Positions 31,581-41,600 of a stretch of DNA of 64,000 nt are shown in pieces. The DNA lies in contig CAWIMC010000022.1 in the NCBI GenBank assembly GCA_963837005.1, positions 62,001 through 126,000 on the forward strand, in the 5' to 3' direction. The DNA comes from CALDTK01 sp963837005. GTDB taxonomy: Bacteria > Bacteroidota > Bacteroidia > Chitinophagales > Saprospiraceae. The notes under the pieces were generated by a model, which had not been told where the DNA came from, made no database searches, and saw only the letters and a program-made list of their open reading frames with translations. Position 1 is the stretch's first letter. Each line of letters starts with the position of its first letter. The translations under genes were made by a program, and so were the position numbers.

Positions 31581-31838
31581 ATGCCCAGCCCCCGCATCTC
31601 CGTCGACATCAGCCTCTACCCGCTCACGCCCGACTACAAGGCCCCCATCATCGCCTTCATCAACAAACTTCGCCGAGTCGAGGGCTGCGAGACACTCGCC
31701 AATCCACTCAGCACGCAGATCTACGGCCCCTTCGACCTCGTTTGGGGAGCGCTCGGCACGCTCCTGCCCGAAGTCTTTGGCGAGGACTTCACGAGTATCG
31801 TGGTGCTGAAGGTCGTCTCTGTGGACGTTAATGGGTAG
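31581..31838 (+). CDS. Small thiamine-binding/YkoF-like (MTH1187-fold) protein
   Basis: The 85-residue product reads PRISVDISLYPLTPDYKAPIIAFINKL, then STQIYGPFDLVWGALG. This resembles the YkoF/MTH1187 ferredoxin-like family, some of whose members bind thiamine or its HMP part. The product is cytoplasmic. No thiamine gene or TPP riboswitch is near, so the ligand is unconfirmed. The start at 31581 removes a non-conserved lead. The GNAT gene begins 45 bp downstream on the same strand and may be cotranscribed. Confidence 0.65.
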   Translation: MPSPRISVDISLYPLTPDYKAPIIAFINKLRRVEGCETLANPLSTQIYGPFDLVWGALGTLLPEVFGEDFTSIVVLKVVSVDVNG

Positions 31839-31883
31839 TGACAGGAGTTTGGCGGACGAGCTTGCTTGCCCGTCCTTCACGCC

Positions 31884-32366
31884 ATGAGCCAGACCGCCCC
31901 AGATGCTACTCCTCACGTCACAGTGCGCCGCGGGGCATCGGCCGACCTCGAAGCCGTCTTCGCACTCGTCGAGGAACTCGCCGCTTTCGAGCGCCTGCCC
32001 GAGGAAGTCGTCACTACGCCCGCCATCTATCGCGAGGACCTAGCCGAGGGATGGTTCGAACTCCTCGTCGCCGAGGACGCAGACGGGACCATCGTCGGGG
32101 CCATGATCTACTTCTGGTCTTACTCTACGTGGAAAGGTCGAATGCTCTACTTGGAGGACTTCGTCGTCGCGCCTGATCAACGTCGGCGCGGCATTGGGGA
32201 GGCACTCTGGGCTAGTCTCGTCGAGGCGGCGCAGGCGGGCGGCTGCACGAGCATCAAGTGGCAGGTGTTGGACTGGAATGCGTCGGCCAAGGCCTTCTAC
32301 ACAAAGCAGGGAGCCGAGCTGGAAGGCGGCTGGGAGAATGGGAGGCTGTGGTTGGCGGGAGTATAG
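31884..32366 (+). CDS. GNAT N-acetyltransferase, diamine/thialysine (SAT) type
   Basis: The 160-residue enzyme has the acetyl-CoA loop VVAPDQRRRGIGEALW and the segment YFWSYSTWKGRMLYLEDFVV. This segment is characteristic of the spermidine/spermine and thialysine acetyltransferase group within GNAT. The substrate would be a small amine such as a polyamine or thialysine; bacterial members are not firmly assigned. The start at 31884 gives MSQTAPDATPHVTVRRG. The gene is followed by a 196-bp mobile-type element 10 bp beyond its stop codon. Confidence 0.8.
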   Translation: MSQTAPDATPHVTVRRGASADLEAVFALVEELAAFERLPEEVVTTPAIYREDLAEGWFELLVAEDADGTIVGAMIYFWSYSTWKGRMLYLEDFVVAPDQRRRGIGEALWASLVEAAQAGGCTSIKWQVLDWNASAKAFYTKQGAELEGGWENGRLWLAGV

Positions 32367-32375
32367 GGGCGAACA

Positions 32376-32571
32376 TACCCCTAGACCTTTTTGCAGATTG
32401 GATCTTTCTGGGGAGTGGAACGCAAAGCCGCTACGCTACGCAAAGGAGACGCCAAGTGCGCAAAGGCCCGTCTTACTTGAAGTAGGGCGCAAGGGCGCTT
32501 CGCGCTGAGGAGAACGCAAAGGCTCGCCAAAGCTGGATGTGTACTGAAGCAAACATTGATGTCTAGCGGTA
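32376..32571 (+). mobile_element. 196-bp MITE-like element, copy 1
   Basis: The element is bounded by TACCCCTAGACC (32376-32387) and TGTCTAGCGGTA (32560-32571), which are inverted repeats with two mismatches. It has no coding capacity. The interior contains AACGCAAAGCCGCTACGCTACG and GGGCGCAAGGGCGCTTCGCG. A second copy in the opposite orientation lies at 49145-49340; the two are about 91% identical by eye over 196 bp and exactly equal in length. I see no obvious target duplication. Confidence 0.75.
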
Positions 32572-32628
32572 GGAGGGGCGAGGTTTCTTCCTGCCGTTCT
32601 AAGGTCTTGGCGGTAGGACCTGCCTTGC

Positions 32629-33624
32629 CTAAAATTTCCGATTGGCCAACAACGCCAACATCTTGCGCAGCCCTTCGCGGGCGCTCGCGTCGACGTCCAG
32701 CGAGGCTATTTCCGCCAGGGCGTCCGCCGTAAGGACTTCTACCTCCGCGCGGAGTTCGGCCTCGACGCCTAAGTCCCGGAACCGGGCTAGGATGTCCGGA
32801 ACGAGGAGTTCGCGTTCGCCTGGGCTGAGTCGGTAGGCGTCGATTAGCCAGACGCGCGTCTCGGCGTCCGCCAGTTCGAGAGCGCGGAGGAAGGGGGCCG
32901 ACTGTTTGCCGCGGCGCACGTCGCCGTAGTCCATCTTCCCGGTCAGCTCTTTGGTGCTGAAGGTGTCCAACACGTCGTCGAGGATCTGGAAGGAGCGGCC
33001 CGCAAGATCGCCCGCCCGCGCGAGTCTGGTGATCGTCGCTTCGGGCAAGCCGGCGATCGTCGCTCCCATCGTGAGGGCTGCCGTGATGAGAACCCCTGTT
33101 TTGCCGGCGATCATCTCGAGGTAGTGGGGATAGCTATAAGCCCCGCCGACGCCCGCCTCCATGTCCATGTCGCGCTGCTGCCCCTCGCAGAGTCGCGCCG
33201 CCATATCGCCGAAGAGGCGCAGCAGCTTCACGGCCTGCGCCCCGTCGTAGTGGTCCAGCAAGTAGGCATAGCTACGGATCAGCATCGCGTCGCCCGCCAG
33301 GATTGCCGTCGGTTCGTTGAAGGCGATGTGGACACTCGGACGACCGCGACGCGTGTCGGCCGCATCCATGATGTCGTCGTGGAGCAGCGTGAAGTTGTGG
33401 AACAGTTCTACGGCGTACGCTGCCGGGAGCGCGGGCGTCGGATCGGCGTTCCCGAGGGCGTGGGCCTGGAGCAGCAAGAGCGGACGCACGTATTTCCCCC
33501 GCGCCGCCATCGCGTAGCGGATCGGATCGTAGAGCGTCGTAGGAGTAGCATCGAAGGTCTGCCGCTCGGCGAAGGCCTCGAAAGCTTCCGCGAGGGCGGC
33601 CGTTGACGGGGTCGGCTCGGGCAT
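32629..33624 (-). CDS. Polyprenyl (trans-isoprenyl) diphosphate synthase
   Basis: The 331-residue enzyme extends isoprenoid diphosphates. It has the first Asp-rich motif LHDDIMDAADTRRGRPSVH near residue 90 and a second in FQILDDVLDTFS near residue 225. It also has RGKYVRPLL at the N-terminus and GKTGVLITAAL in between. The pattern fits geranylgeranyl or short-chain synthases of Bacteroidota; chain length cannot be read with certainty. It is cytoplasmic or membrane-associated. It is divergent from the response regulator gene, 93 bp apart. A shadow frame on the opposite strand is not a gene. Confidence 0.88.
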   Translation of the reverse strand: MPEPTPSTAALAEAFEAFAERQTFDATPTTLYDPIRYAMAARGKYVRPLLLLQAHALGNADPTPALPAAYAVELFHNFTLLHDDIMDAADTRRGRPSVHIAFNEPTAILAGDAMLIRSYAYLLDHYDGAQAVKLLRLFGDMAARLCEGQQRDMDMEAGVGGAYSYPHYLEMIAGKTGVLITAALTMGATIAGLPEATITRLARAGDLAGRSFQILDDVLDTFSTKELTGKMDYGDVRRGKQSAPFLRALELADAETRVWLIDAYRLSPGERELLVPDILARFRDLGVEAELRAEVEVLTADALAEIASLDVDASAREGLRKMLALLANRKF

Positions 33625-33717
33625 GCGGCAAGGATACAGCCCGGGGTGCGGACTTCGCCAATCGAAAAAGTGCGACTAACCAAAATCTGGTACATGCTTT
33701 GAGTAGCCCTAGGTACT

Positions 33718-34167
33718 ATGCAAGTGAACCGCCGCGCCGTCAACATCCTCCTCGTCGAAGACAATCCCGGGGATGTACGCCTCACGCAGGAGGCTTTCCG
33801 CGAGGGTAACATCCCCGTCGTCCTCGATGTGGCCCGCGACGGCGTCGAGGCGATCGCGTACCTCCGCGGCGAGGCTCCCTTCACGGAGGCCAAGACTCCG
33901 GACCTCATCCTGCTCGACCTCAACCTCCCGAAACGCGACGGTCGCGAGGTCCTGCTCGACATCAAGACCGATCCCTTACTCAAGCGCATTCCCGTCGTCG
34001 TGCTCACGACCTCCAACGCCGAGGCCGACATCATGAAGAGCTACAACCTCCACGTAAATTGCTACATCAACAAGCCCGTGGACTTCGACCGCTTTTTCGA
34101 GATCGTACAGAAGATCGAGGATTTCTGGCTGATGACGGCCGTGCTGCCGAGCATGGTGGCGGCGTAG
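33718..34167 (+). CDS. Stand-alone response regulator (CheY/Rcp1-like)
   Basis: The 149-residue protein consists of a receiver domain only. It shows the acidic pocket in ILLVEDNPGDVRL, the phosphorylated Asp in LILLDLNLPKRDG, the Thr in VVVLTTSNAEAD and the Lys in CYINKPVDF. The NPGD form and the insert after it are typical of the Rcp1-like group that works with phytochrome or hybrid kinases. No kinase gene is adjacent. It is followed by a 450-bp gap. Confidence 0.9.
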   Translation: MQVNRRAVNILLVEDNPGDVRLTQEAFREGNIPVVLDVARDGVEAIAYLRGEAPFTEAKTPDLILLDLNLPKRDGREVLLDIKTDPLLKRIPVVVLTTSNAEADIMKSYNLHVNCYINKPVDFDRFFEIVQKIEDFWLMTAVLPSMVAA

Positions 34168-34617
34168 CGCTACCGCTGATTGGCGCTGCGGTTGAAGGTT
34201 GTCTGATCGCTCAGTTCACTGGCTGGTAGACCTTCTCGTTTAGCTCCCAAAGGGTTTTCAGCTTACGCCAAAACCTGTTGCGCCCAGTCTCTCACTGCTA
34301 AGTAGCTAGTCTTCGCTAAAGCACAATTGTATACACTCCCTAGGATGCTCGGCGAAATAACCGAAGGCATCGAACGACCCGACCCCGGCCATAGAAGTCG
34401 CGAGGAAAGCCACGCAGGTATCGTGCTCGCCCACCTAACCGATGCTAAGGTGCTTGTCTAACAAGCTGAAAGACCAGCCGACATACAAACATCACGGTAG
34501 GTGAGATCGAAATCGCCTGTCTATTAATACCTAACCTACATGGATGCCTGCGGCACTACAGCGCCATCGACCGCAAGTATGCGAACAGGGTTTTGGCGAA
34601 AACCTCAGCCACTCCTT
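34168..34617. other. Intergenic region with a one-mismatch 15-bp word, gene-free
   Basis: I see no gene in 450 bp. The distal end carries GTTTTGGCGAAAACC (34590-34604), a one-mismatch copy of the word, 14 bp before the next gene's stop codon. Another partial copy (AGCTTACGCCAAAAC) is near 34260. An AT-rich patch lies around 34320-34340. Confidence 0.5.
34590..34604 (+). repeat. 15-bp word, one mismatch, noncoding
   Basis: GTTTTGGCGAAAACC; a G-to-A change at position 13. It lies just past the stop codon of the secreted hypothetical gene. Confidence 0.7.
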
Positions 34618-35265
34618 TCAACAGGTCAACCCATATGTGATAAGTAAGTAGTCGTCGTCACGCCACCGTACCCAGGCCCCTTTCAGCTCTTGCACATCCG
34701 AGCCGTCGTAGTCGCACAGGATCGATGTCTTTACCCGCACCCAATGACCCCGAATCTCCAAGGGCGCAAAACAGTCTTGCCCCTGGTAGGGTACGATCAC
34801 TGCCGTTTGGAGCGGCTTCTGGCTGATAGGGTTCTCTGAAGCATCGAGGCGGTCAAAGTTTGTCACATCTTCGAGGAGGAATTTCTCCCACGACTTGAAA
34901 ATATTTGCTGGTCCGCGACGCAGCCACATCGTCCGCCCGTCTTCTCCATTGGTAATGACTTCCAAGCATTCTTCAGTAGTGGAGACCACCCGGAAAGTGA
35001 AGATGTAATAGTCGAGTGAAATCCCTTCAATACGGAAGGATGCGGGGAGCTGCGGAACCAACGTGAGGCTCTGAAGTCCAGGATCTTCAACAATGGCGAA
35101 CCGCCACGTCGGAAGCGCCGCGTCTATATCGGCGTAGAGTTCGATGGCTACCCCGGTGTCGACTTTCGGTTGCACGATCCCGAGTCCGATAGGCAATCGG
35201 TAGGCGCTCACGACGGACGCTATCCCGAAGCTCAGCGCTGAAATGAGGACTATCCTAGTAAGCAT
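34618..35265 (-). CDS. Secreted hypothetical protein
   Basis: The 215-residue product has a signal peptide (MLTRIVLISALSFGIASVVSA). The mature part is soluble and beta-rich, with three cysteines (EECLEV, GQDCFAP, ILCDYDG) and a fourth at the extreme C-terminus. I recognise no family and no T9SS sorting motif. It lies next to the tRNA-Cys gene on the same strand, with the tRNA terminator between, so it probably has its own promoter. Confidence 0.55.
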   Translation of the reverse strand: MLTRIVLISALSFGIASVVSAYRLPIGLGIVQPKVDTGVAIELYADIDAALPTWRFAIVEDPGLQSLTLVPQLPASFRIEGISLDYYIFTFRVVSTTEECLEVITNGEDGRTMWLRRGPANIFKSWEKFLLEDVTNFDRLDASENPISQKPLQTAVIVPYQGQDCFAPLEIRGHWVRVKTSILCDYDGSDVQELKGAWVRWRDDDYLLITYGLTC

Positions 35266-35283
35266 CAGCGGTATAACGTGTAC

Positions 35284-35318
35284 AAAAAAGCCCTCAACTC
35301 TCTACGAGTCAAGGGCTT
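35284..35318 (-). terminator. Rho-independent terminator of tRNA-Cys
   Basis: On the minus strand, the arms AAGCCCTTGACTC and GAGTTGAGGGCTT pair over 11 of 13 positions around loop GTAGA, followed by a run of T (35289-35284). It starts 15 bp after the tRNA 3' end. Confidence 0.85.
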
Positions 35319-35332
35319 ACGACTTACATCGG

Positions 35333-35403
35333 AGGTCGGTAGCGGATTTGAACCGCTGTACAAGCTTTTGCAGAGCTTTGCCTAACCACTCGGCCAACCG
35401 ACC
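35333..35403 (-). tRNA. tRNA-Cys (GCA)
   Basis: On the minus strand the 71-nt gene begins GGTCGGTTGGCCGAGTGG and ends ACCGACCT. The acceptor stem GGTCGGT/ACCGACC pairs fully. The anticodon loop CTGCAAA gives anticodon GCA, and the T arm holds GGTTCAAATCC. The discriminator base is U, the identity base for cysteinyl-tRNA synthetase. The 3' CCA is not encoded (the DNA continues CCG). Confidence 0.95.
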
Positions 35404-35469
35404 CGGTTGGTACTCATGCCTACACCCTAACGGGTATCGGGGCGCGAAGTTACGCCGAAACCTTTACTC

Positions 35470-35838
35470 CTAGCCTTTCTTATCGCTGTGGCAGCCCTTG
35501 CCGCCGTCTTCGGGCGATTTGCAGCAACCTGGAAGCGCAGCCTGGGCCTCGGCATCGGCGGGGAGCTCCTCGGCGGAGTAGCCGATTTTGGTGATGGCCA
35601 TCCGTAAGGAGGCCTCGCTTTGCTTGGTGTCGTCGAAGCTAATCTTGACCTTCTTGGTCGTGAGGTCGAGGCGCACCGACTCTACGCCGTCAAGACCGCC
35701 GATCACCGACTCGATCCGGTCCTTGCACATCCCACACACGGCGTTGGTCTGGATCTTGACGGTTTTGCTGGCAAGCGTAAAAGCACTCATGACGAGGGCG
35801 AGGGAAAGGAGAAGGAAGGAGGACTTGATGATTCTCAT
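35470..35838 (-). CDS. Secreted heavy-metal-associated (HMA) domain protein
   Basis: The 122-residue product has a signal peptide (MRIIKSSFLLLSLALVMSAFTLA). The HMA domain holds the metal motif CGMC in QTNAVCGMCKDRIESVIGG and the fold end TKIGYSAEELPAD. The C-terminus adds further Cys and His (PGCCKSPEDGGKGCHSDKKG), which may bind metal too. Such proteins bind copper, zinc or mercury in the periplasm. It lies 151 bp downstream of a TonB-dependent receptor on the same strand, suggesting a metal-uptake or handling pair. The start at 35838 is fixed by the signal peptide. Confidence 0.85.
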   Translation of the reverse strand: MRIIKSSFLLLSLALVMSAFTLASKTVKIQTNAVCGMCKDRIESVIGGLDGVESVRLDLTTKKVKISFDDTKQSEASLRMAITKIGYSAEELPADAEAQAALPGCCKSPEDGGKGCHSDKKG

Positions 35839-35989
35839 GATGGGAGTTGAGGAGATGGGAGGATGGGGAGATGAGTTGATGGGAGGATGGGCTGCCGCGG
35901 GGGCGTCATGGCGAGGCGGCCAAGCGTGGTGTGACAATCTGACAACTCGGTTCCAAAGTTAAGGCTCTAGCCACAAATGTCACGCCGGT

Positions 35990-38323
35990 TTAGTCTTTGT
36001 TTAACGTGTACCGCAAACCCGCGTAAGGCATCCGCCCGACCATTGGTGCATAGACTCGGCTCGCGTCAAAGTAGCCTTGATTAGGATTTTCGGCGCCCAA
36101 AATGGCATTGCGCTGGCGATAGTCGGTGAGGTTTTCGGCACCCGCGTAGACCTCCAGGAAGTCGTTGACCACATAGGTCGCCTGCACGTTGACCAGCGCA
36201 AAGCTCGGGGCCTCGAAGATGAGCGGCTGCGAGACCTCGACCGCATTCTCAGCGAAGGCGCTCTTGCCGGGCAAGCGCTGCGGACCGACCCACTGCACGT
36301 TCGCATTAAAGCGCCAGCGCTTGTCGAGCGTCTCGTAGTCAGTGGCCAGCAGTCCACGGAACTTCGCTACGTAGGGCACCGCGAGTTGGACGCCATTGAG
36401 GTAAGTCTGCCGCGAATCCACGTGTTTGTACGCCAGCTTGACGCCAAAACCCGGTAGCAACTCCAAATTCAGGCTCGCCATCACGGCGTAGGTGCGGGCA
36501 GCCCCGACGGCATTGGTGACCCGCGTCAAGGCGGTGGTTGTCTCCTGGTCGACGGTGATGATGTTGTCGAAGACCGTGGCGTAGAGGTCGAGCCCGAGCT
36601 GGGCGTTGGGCTGGAAGTTGCGCTCCGTGCCCGGCTCGCCGATGTTGTGCGTTACCGCAAAACCGTAGTTCCACCCCGTCTCCAGGCGCAGGGGCTCTTC
36701 GATGAAGAACTTGCGACTGCTGGGCAAGAGACGGATGTTCTCAGCGATGACCTGGGCCGAGCGGTAGGCACGACCGGCACTCGCGCGAAAGGCCGTCTGT
36801 GCCGTCGGACTCACCTTGACGTTGACCCGGGGCAGCGCCTGCCAGCCGCCCAGCGAATGATGGTCCACCCGCAGACCGCCGATCAGGGACAGCCCTACCC
36901 CACTATCGACCGCGGGCCGGTCGTAGGTGTACTCCCCAAAGGCGCCCGCCACGCGCTCCGTGCGGTCGTAATCGGTGCTGGCGAGTCGCTCCTGATAATC
37001 GTCGTACTGGACGGTCCCGCCGACGGTGTAGGTGTGCGCCGTGTTGCCGAGGTAGCTCGTGTAGAGTGTCGAGAGGTAGCCGGAGCGCTGGTCGGCGCGG
37101 TGCAGCGTCGGACCGTAGGCATTGTCGAGTTTGTGGTAGGTAGCCCCGCCGATGACGCCAATGCTGGTCAAGGCACGATCGAACCCGAGGTAGGCGGTTT
37201 TGGCGAAAGCCTCCACCCTGTCGTTGGCCTGCGTGATCATGTAGCGTTCCTCGCCGTGGTTGTGGCCCGGCAAGTCACTCGCCATGTGGTCGGTCTGTCC
37301 GCCCTCGCGTCGGTCGGTGACGCCCCAGACGTTGACCTGGCCAGCCCACTTGTCGGTACTCACGAAGTGGCGCGCCATGCCCGAGAGCGTCGTGCGGCCC
37401 GGCTGCTCGTAGAAGCCGTCACGGTCGCGGTCCATGTTCTGGAGGTTCTGGCTGCCGTGCAGGAGGAGGCCGGACTCCTGCTGATCGTTCCACTTCTTCA
37501 TCGTGTGCACATTGGCCTCGAAGCGGCCCGTGCCCGCGGCGAAGAGATTGACGAACAGCGGATCGGAAGTACTCGGCTTGACGAGTTCGGTGTTGACCTG
37601 CCCGGCGAGCGCATTCGGGCCGGTCTGCACGCTGGCGGCGCCCTTGCCGATCTGGATGGACTCCAGCCAGGTACCGGCGATGAGGTCGAGGGCGATCGGC
37701 GCGGCGAGACCATATAGTGTAGGCCGCTTCTCGACGAGGAGCTGGGAGTAGATGCCGCGCAGCCCGAGCACCTGCATCTCGCGGGCGCCCGTGGCGGCGT
37801 CGCGATAACTCACGTCGACGGCGGCGTTGGTCTCGAAGCTCTCGCCGAGGTTGCAGCAGGGGGCCTTTTTGAGTTCGTGGCTCGTGATGGTCTCGACGTG
37901 GCGCGGGTCGAGCACCGAGGTGAAGGTGCCCAATTTGCGGGCGGCGACCACGATTTCGCCCAGGTTTTGGCTACCGCCCAGTAGGATGCGCCCATCGGGC
38001 GGAAGAGCCGTAATGGCGATGGTTCGCGTGCCGTAGCCGACGTAGCTGAACTGGAGGCTGTCGGCGTCGGGAGCGTCGAGGGTCCAGTTACCGTCGGCAT
38101 CCGCACTCGTGCCTTGCAGACCAGGCTTCGCGAGGACAGTGGCACCGATGAGGGTTTGGCCGGCCTCGTCGACGAGGGTGCCGGAGAGTGAGGCGGCGGG
38201 GGTTTGGGCGGCGAGGGGGGCGGCTTTCGCCAAAACGAGCACTGTGACCAGGAGCAGCAAAGGTGCCGACAACCGGTGAAGCCAAACAGACCCGAAACAG
38301 GCGAATTGGGGGGTGTCTTCCAT
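35990..38323 (-). CDS. TonB-dependent outer-membrane receptor, probably for a metal or metal complex
   Basis: The 777-residue protein has a signal peptide (LLLLVTVLVLAKAAPLAAQ). A carboxypeptidase-like regulatory domain follows (ASLSGTLVDEAGQTLIGATV), then a plug with IQIGKGAASVQTGPNALAGQVN, and a barrel ending YAGLRYTLNKD. The plug contains LKKAPCCNLGESFETNAAVDV, in which the CC pair marks a Bacteroidota subgroup often found beside HMA proteins. That fits the neighbour downstream. The substrate (copper, zinc or other) is inferred. It carries two exact copies of the 15-bp word: one encodes VLAKA inside the signal peptide, the other AFAKT in the barrel. The start at 38323 (MEDTPQ) is the first ATG. 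Confidence 0.85.
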   Translation of the reverse strand: MEDTPQFACFGSVWLHRLSAPLLLLVTVLVLAKAAPLAAQTPAASLSGTLVDEAGQTLIGATVLAKPGLQGTSADADGNWTLDAPDADSLQFSYVGYGTRTIAITALPPDGRILLGGSQNLGEIVVAARKLGTFTSVLDPRHVETITSHELKKAPCCNLGESFETNAAVDVSYRDAATGAREMQVLGLRGIYSQLLVEKRPTLYGLAAPIALDLIAGTWLESIQIGKGAASVQTGPNALAGQVNTELVKPSTSDPLFVNLFAAGTGRFEANVHTMKKWNDQQESGLLLHGSQNLQNMDRDRDGFYEQPGRTTLSGMARHFVSTDKWAGQVNVWGVTDRREGGQTDHMASDLPGHNHGEERYMITQANDRVEAFAKTAYLGFDRALTSIGVIGGATYHKLDNAYGPTLHRADQRSGYLSTLYTSYLGNTAHTYTVGGTVQYDDYQERLASTDYDRTERVAGAFGEYTYDRPAVDSGVGLSLIGGLRVDHHSLGGWQALPRVNVKVSPTAQTAFRASAGRAYRSAQVIAENIRLLPSSRKFFIEEPLRLETGWNYGFAVTHNIGEPGTERNFQPNAQLGLDLYATVFDNIITVDQETTTALTRVTNAVGAARTYAVMASLNLELLPGFGVKLAYKHVDSRQTYLNGVQLAVPYVAKFRGLLATDYETLDKRWRFNANVQWVGPQRLPGKSAFAENAVEVSQPLIFEAPSFALVNVQATYVVNDFLEVYAGAENLTDYRQRNAILGAENPNQGYFDASRVYAPMVGRMPYAGLRYTLNKD
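37197..37211 (+). repeat. 15-bp word, exact copy, inside the TonB-dependent receptor
   Basis: GTTTTGGCGAAAGCC on the plus strand, encoding AFAKT on the gene's strand in a barrel segment. Confidence 0.9.
38222..38236 (-). repeat. 15-bp word, exact copy, in the signal-peptide codons
   Basis: The plus strand reads GGCTTTCGCCAAAAC. On the gene's strand it encodes VLAKA, so the word is used here in the opposite direction to the copy at 37197 in the same gene. Confidence 0.9.
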
Positions 38324-38624
38324 GCGCGGCAAAGGTCGGAACTAAGAACGCAAGTCACGAGCACACGGTTGGGGAGGCCACCCTCTGCAGCGGGATTTGT
38401 TCAGCGTGAGCACAAAGCAATACGTCAACGCAGCCTTGCCTCTCCGAAAGCACTGGAAAACCTAGTGCGAAGGACCCGCAGCCAAATATCGTACCGGACA
38501 CCTCAGTATAGTTGGTCGATTGTTTTAAGATTGCTGAACGAGTTTCGCTTTTTTCGTAGCTTGCCGTCGAAACGACACCAACCACTCGTACCTAAGCTGT
38601 CCACTAGTTATTAAAACACTGAAC

Positions 38625-41600
38625 ATGAGCCAACTCTACCAAAAACTAACCTTCCTATTAGGTGCCTGCCTGATCACAGCGGCCTCCTTCGCCCAAACTG
38701 TGAGCGGGACCGTCGTCGATGAGGCTGGTGACCCCCTCATTGGCGTGACTGTCATCAAGAAAGGCACGACCGTGGGTACGGTAACCGACTTCGATGGGGC
38801 TTTTAGTCTAAGCGCCGACCCCGGTGACCGACTCGTGTTTAGCTACGTCGGGTTCCAGACCAGCGAGACCACGGTGACCGGGTCCAATATGGATGTCCAG
38901 ATGGGTACTAACTCGGAAGTAATGACGGATGTCGTCGTGATCGGCTACGGCGAGCAGCGCCGCGAAGCCATCACCGGGGCGGTGTCCTCGGTTGACGGCC
39001 GCGAGATAAGCCAACTCACAGTCGCCAACCTCGGCGAGGCCATCCAAGGACGGCTTTCGGGAGTTCAGGTCATCAACCAGGGCCAACCCGGTAGCGAGCC
39101 GATCATCGAGGTTCGCGGCGTTGGCTCGATCAACTTCGGGACCGGTCCACTGATCGTCGTCGACGGGCAACCGGTCGATGGCCTCAACAGCTTCGACAGC
39201 CGAGATATCGAGTCGATCTCCGTTCTGAAAGACGCCTCCTCTACCGCTGTATATGGCTCACGTGGAGCCAACGGCGTCCTCATCATCACGACGAAGAGCG
39301 GTCGCGGGAAGCAAGGCATCCGCGTCGGAGCTGAGTCGACGATAGGCGTCCAACAGCAGAACCGCCGCCTAAACCTCCTCAACACCGATCAATACATCCA
39401 ATACACCGACCTGTTTCTCGAGGATGGCCTGACGCGCGACCTCGACGAGGTCGTCCCCGGGCAGGGCCCCGGCTCGACCCAGACCTACCGACAAACGAAC
39501 ACCGACTGGCAAGACGCCATTTTCCAGAACGGCCTTCTCACACAGAACAGCGTCAATATCTCTGGCGGAAACGAGGTGTCTAGCTTCTACGCCTCTGGGG
39601 GCTATCTCAAACAAGAGGGCGTCATTATCAACACGCCGTACGAGCGGTACAACTTTCGGATCAACTCCGACCACAACTTAGGCGGCGGCTTCTCCTTCGG
39701 CCAGACGCTCGGAATCGTGTACGACCAGCGCGACATCTCCTTCGGAAACCCCTTCATCCCGGCGTGGCGACAGATCCCGTATCTCCCGATCCGCGACAGC
39801 CGCAACATTGGGGGGTTCTCAGGTGCCGACCAGGGCCTCGACTCGGCCGACCCCGCCAACCCTGTTGCTTTCGCCAACCTGCTCAAGAACCAGGACCAAG
39901 TCGGACGTTTGATCGGTACGGTCTACGGGGGATACGAATTCCTCAATGGCTTTAAGGTCCGCGCGATGTACGGCTTGTCCTTTAGCGACTTTACGAAAAA
40001 CGGACAGAATCCAATCTATGAGTCAACGCTAACCAGCATCGAAAACACGGTATTCCAGAATCGCGGTCGCTCGTACAACCCACTCTTGAACGTTCAACTT
40101 GGGTACAACCGAGTTTTCGGCGATCACTCGATCGACGCACTCGTCGTCGGGGAGGAACAACAGTTCAGATCGTCGAACAACAACATCTCTGGGCAGTACC
40201 CGACGAACGACTTCGTCACGATCGGCGGCGCGGTCAACATCCAGGCCAGTACTTCCGAGTTCAAGCGAGTGCTTCAGTCCCTCGTTGGGCGCGCGGCCTA
40301 CTCGTACAAAGGCAAATACCTCGTCTCCGCGAGCGCACGTCAGGATGCCAACTCGGCCCTCGCTCCCGGAAACCGCGAGGAGGTGTTCTACGCCGGTGCC
40401 CTCGGCTGGCGGATCTCCGAAGAGCCCTTCATGGCGAACACTCCCTTCAGCGAACTCAAACTACGCGGTAGTTACGGGCAGGTAGGCAATGACTTTGGGA
40501 GGGCCTACAGCTTCCAGTCGCTCATCATCCAGAACGCAAACGCCGTTACGCTGGATGGAGAGAACCAAGGCACGATTGCCCGGATTCTCAATTCGGGTAA
40601 CACCGACCTGAGTTGGGAGAAGACCGACATGTTCAATATCGGTCTCGATGCAGGCTTTCTGAATAATCGCATCAATTTCTCGGTAGAGTACTACGACCGC
40701 AACGTCGACAACCTGATAGACGATGTAATACTCGCGCCCTCGACTGGTCTCGGCCCGACAACGGCGAACATTGGGGCCCTCACCAATAGCGGCTTCGAGT
40801 TTCAAGGGGCATACTTCTCCAAGCCGAATACCGATTTCCGCTGGAACGTCCGTCTCAACCTCAGCCGTGCGACCAACGAGGTCCTTCGACTCGCTTCCGA
40901 AGACAGGACCATCGAGCGCAACGATCAAGGTATACAGACAGGAAACTTCACCTCTGCGATCACGCGCGTAGGCGACCCGATCGGATCTTTCTACGGTTTC
41001 GTCGTCGACGGCATCATCCGCACGGAAGCCGATCTCGCTAATGGCCCCACACAGGAGGACGAGACCGGCGTCGGCGACTTCCGCTACGCCGACATCAACG
41101 GCCTCGATGACGAGGGCAACGAGACGGGTATGCCGGACGGCGTCATCGACAACCTCGACCGCACCATCATTGGCAGCTACCTGCCGGACTTCGTTTACGG
41201 AGCCAATTTCGGAGCCACATACAAGAACTTCGACTTGAGCCTCTTCTTCCAGGGTTCGCAGGGCAACGACATCTACAACGGGGCGAAAGCCCTCACGTTC
41301 CAAACGGATCGCCTCTTCAACGTCGCGGAGGAGCGCCTCACCGGAGCTTTCTCGGCTACCAATCCAAACGCGGACATTCCCGCTGTGCGTGCTGGCGATC
41401 CGAACAACAACAACCGTACGTCAAGCTTCTTCGTGGAGGATGGCTCCTACCTGCGCCTCAAGAACCTCACTATCGGATACCGCTTCGATCTACCGTTCGG
41501 GTCGAGCGCCAGTTCGTTACGCGTGTATGGTTCTACGCAGAACCTCTTCACGATCACGGGCTACTCGGGTCTCGATCCGGAAATCGGAGGAGGCGTAACG

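Noticed and set aside
36647..37717. A 356-residue plus-strand frame within the TonB receptor gene
   Set aside because: It lies wholly antisense to a well-supported receptor barrel, has no motif and reflects GC-rich third-position bias.
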